From: CALCKW01 sp033852095 | GTDB lineage: Bacteria > Pseudomonadota > Gammaproteobacteria > CALCKW01 | Length of the DNA: 7,467 nucleotides | Direction of reading: 5' to 3' | NCBI GenBank assembly: GCA_033852095.1 | Contig: JAWSVD010000145.1 | Span: forward strand, 1 to 7,467 | Notes under the pieces: model-generated | What the model was told of the DNA's origin: nothing | What the model saw: only the letters and a program-made list of their open reading frames with translations | Database searches by the model: none | Shown here: positions 6,288 to 7,467 of the stretch, piece after piece | How the letters are laid out: each line of letters begins with the position of its first letter | How positions within the stretch are numbered: position 1 is the first letter of the stretch | Position numbers and translations under genes: made by a program

Positions 6288-6326
6288 TTCAAGCGCTGCA
6301 GGACAGCGCTGCAAGCAGCGCTTGAA
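6288..6326. repeat. Perfect 12-bp inverted repeat over the 3' end of the second lysR gene
   Basis: TTCAAGCGCTGC (6288-6299) and GCAGCGCTTGAA (6315-6326) are perfect reverse complements around a 15-base spacer. The spacer holds a further AGCGCTGCA (6305-6313) that directly repeats 6292-6300 with a 13-bp period. The repeat includes the last codons and the TGA stop of the regulator gene (6289-6291). There is no T-run after it, so it is a strong hairpin but not a standard intrinsic terminator. It could protect the mRNA 3' end or block the convergent dehydrogenase transcript. Confidence 0.6.
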
Positions 6327-7131
6327 ATACCTGGGTTGAAGGCGTGTCATGGCGCCAGATTAACGAGGTGTGCAAATGACCGCAGCTGCCTGCCATGGGC
6401 TGCAATTCGATGTCATCGAGTGAGCGACGGGTGTTCAGGGCGCTCTCGGGCGCAACAGCAAAGCCAAGCCCTGCCCCCACGCAGCCCAAGATAGTGTCCA
6501 GATCGCCGAAACACCGTATCGGCGTATCAGCCTTGCCCTCCGCTTTCAGCCAGTCCTCAGCTGCAGAGCGGTAACTGCAACCGGTATCAAAAGCCAAAAA
6601 GGTGTGGCCCCCTTCTCCTGAAGCATGGCGCACAATCATCAGCCGCTCCTCTGATACTTGCTGTGCAGAAAAGCGGTTTTTATCCACGGGGCCCACCACC
6701 ATGGCTGCGTCCAGTTCCCGCGCCCACACCCGGCGCGTCAACTCGCCAGTTGTCCCTGTGAATAGATTCACTTCCGCCTTAGGCGCCAGCGCCATCAGCT
6801 GACGAAGCACACTGGGCAATCGGCTGCCGGCCATGGTCTCGTACACCCCCAAGCGTAGCAGCGCGGCCTCACCGGCCGCATCCCGCAGCTCTGCACGTGC
6901 GTGGCTCACCCTGGTCAGAATGTCCCGCGCATGCGGCTGCAGGCGCTCGCCGAGGGGGGTCAGCTTAGCCCCACCCCGCCCACGCTCGAACAAAGAGCCA
7001 CCCAGGTCTTGCTCCAGCTTACGCACCCGCGCGGTGATATTTGACTGAACGGAGTTAAGCCGCTCACCCGCGGCTGAAAAACTGCCCGTGTCGGCAACGG
7101 CGAGAAAGGTCTGCAGTAGATTAATTTCCAT
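6289..7131 (-). CDS. LysR-family transcriptional regulator (divergent from YdcZ-type transporter)
   Basis: A 280-residue LysR-type regulator, slightly short for the family. The winged helix-turn-helix covers about 1-60: SFSAAGERLNSVQSNITARV (17-36), then RKLEQDLGGSLFER (37-50) and LTPLGERL (57-64). The effector domain includes LRLGVYETMAGSRLP (92-106), FDTGCSYRSAAEDWL (181-195) and CVGAGLGFAVAP (217-228). A 'GCSYR' strand of this kind recurs in one branch of LysR proteins, with the Cys and Arg near the effector cleft. The ATG at 7131 is fixed by an in-frame TAG immediately before it. No Shine-Dalgarno precedes the ATG, and a promoter -10 element ends only 7 bases upstream, so the transcript may be leaderless. 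The gene is divergent from a YdcZ/DUF606 transporter gene, its likely target, and convergent with the dehydrogenase gene. Its last codons lie in a 12-bp inverted repeat. The effector is unknown. Confidence 0.93.
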   Translation of the reverse strand: MEINLLQTFLAVADTGSFSAAGERLNSVQSNITARVRKLEQDLGGSLFERGRGGAKLTPLGERLQPHARDILTRVSHARAELRDAAGEAALLRLGVYETMAGSRLPSVLRQLMALAPKAEVNLFTGTTGELTRRVWARELDAAMVVGPVDKNRFSAQQVSEERLMIVRHASGEGGHTFLAFDTGCSYRSAAEDWLKAEGKADTPIRCFGDLDTILGCVGAGLGFAVAPESALNTRRSLDDIELQPMAGSCGHLHTSLIWRHDTPSTQVFQALLAALSCSA

Positions 7132-7137
7132 CTATCT

Positions 7138-7172
7138 ATATTAGTGATATGAATTTCCATTATCAATCACTA
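7138..7172 (-). promoter_or_regulatory. Promoter of the second lysR gene with overlapping operator-like dyad
   Basis: Reading toward the regulator, TTGATA (complement of 7161-7166, 5 of 6 to TTGACA), a 17-base spacer and TAATAT (complement of 7138-7143, 4 of 6 to TATAAT) form a plausible sigma-70 promoter. Expected transcription start is about 7130-7132, at the ATG itself. Laid over it is TAGTGAT (7142-7148) paired with ATCACTA (7166-7172), and nested within it TGATA-N11-TATCA (7145-7165). LysR sites are often interrupted dyads of this size, so self-repression is likely, possibly along with control of the divergent transporter gene. Confidence 0.5.
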
Positions 7173-7300
7173 TTAATGGCAGTACCGATCGCGCACAATA
7201 ACCTCACACGAGCTGCCGCAAGACCGACAGCCCGAACAATGACCGCTATCCACAGCCCCGCATGCGAAGCAATACTACAGACGCGACAAAGGAAACACCG

Positions 7301-7467
7301 ATGACCAACGCTCTTCTCTTTTCCCTGATGCTAGTGGCAGGTTTCGGCATCCCGATCATGGCCGCAATGAACGCAAACGTGGGCGTACAACTGAGCAGCG
7401 CCATGGCTGCCGTGGTCGTGCTCTGTGCGGTGGCGCTGGGCAGTGCAGCGCTGTTATTGGCCGTCGG
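7301..7467 (+). CDS. YdcZ/DUF606-type DMT-superfamily membrane transporter, N-terminal part (3' end outside window)
   Basis: The first 55 codons of an integral membrane protein. The translation begins MTNALLFSLMLVAGFGIPIM, continues with AAMNANVGVQLSSAM at residues 21-35, and then a second hydrophobic helix (about 36-55). This pattern, a helix ending in an 'aaiNa-lg--l-s' turn followed by a second helix, is that of the YdcZ/DUF606 family within the drug/metabolite transporter superfamily; full proteins are about 140-150 residues with four or five helices per half-unit. The start is clear: AAAGGA (7288-7293) lies 7 bases before the ATG. It is divergent from the second LysR gene across 169 bp. 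Substrates of this family are largely unknown. The family call rests on a short segment, so another small DMT-type protein is possible. Confidence 0.75.
   Translation, partial: MTNALLFSLMLVAGFGIPIMAAMNANVGVQLSSAMAAVVVLCAVALGSAALLLAV

Noticed and set aside
1..7467. CRISPR arrays, tRNA or rRNA genes, insertion sequences, att sites, toxin-antitoxin or defence genes
   Set aside because: No spaced repeats, RNA-like cloverleaf, transposase, integrase or known defence domain was seen on either strand.

Overview
The window looks like a stretch of chromosome from a moderately GC-rich Pseudomonadota bacterium, most likely a gammaproteobacterium. This rests on the mix of gene families (tripartite tricarboxylate transporter, LysR regulators, free-standing ProXp-type editing factor, YdcZ-type DMT transporter), short gaps and ordinary Shine-Dalgarno sites. 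I cannot name the genus. There are no RNA genes, insertion sequences, CRISPR repeats or phage genes. It reads as a metabolic uptake locus, not a defence or mobile island.

Layout, left to right. (1) The C-terminal part of a YbaK/ProX-type aminoacyl-tRNA deacylase, cut by the window edge (+). (2) Convergent to it, a tricarboxylate-transporter operon on the minus strand, read tctC (3298-2345), tctA (2209-710), tctB (713-264). tctA and tctB overlap by ATGA, and tctC is separated from tctA by a 135-bp gap holding two hairpins. (3) A 525-bp gap between divergent genes, carrying candidate operators for tctC and for the first LysR gene. (4) On the plus strand, a LysR regulator (3824-4717) followed 92 bp later by a GTG-started FAD-linked 2-hydroxyacid dehydrogenase (4810-6237). 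(5) Convergent to the dehydrogenase, a second LysR gene (7131-6289), whose last codons and stop lie in a 12-bp perfect inverted repeat. (6) Divergent from that, the start of a YdcZ/DUF606 membrane transporter, cut by the right edge (+).

How the genes may work together: TctC would bind a carboxylate in the periplasm, TctA/TctB would import it, and the dehydrogenase could oxidise a D-2-hydroxycarboxylate to the 2-oxoacid, with the first LysR protein as local regulator. This is inference from gene neighbourhood. It gets modest support from an 11-base word (AGATCTGCACG) lying upstream of both tctC and the dehydrogenase gene in the same relative orientation. The second LysR gene and the YdcZ-type gene form a separate divergent regulator/transporter pair. 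There the regulator has a recognisable promoter placed so close to its ATG that its mRNA may be leaderless, with an operator-like dyad over that promoter. I found no clearly undescribed system; the most useful leads are regulatory sites and one substituted residue in the dehydrogenase.
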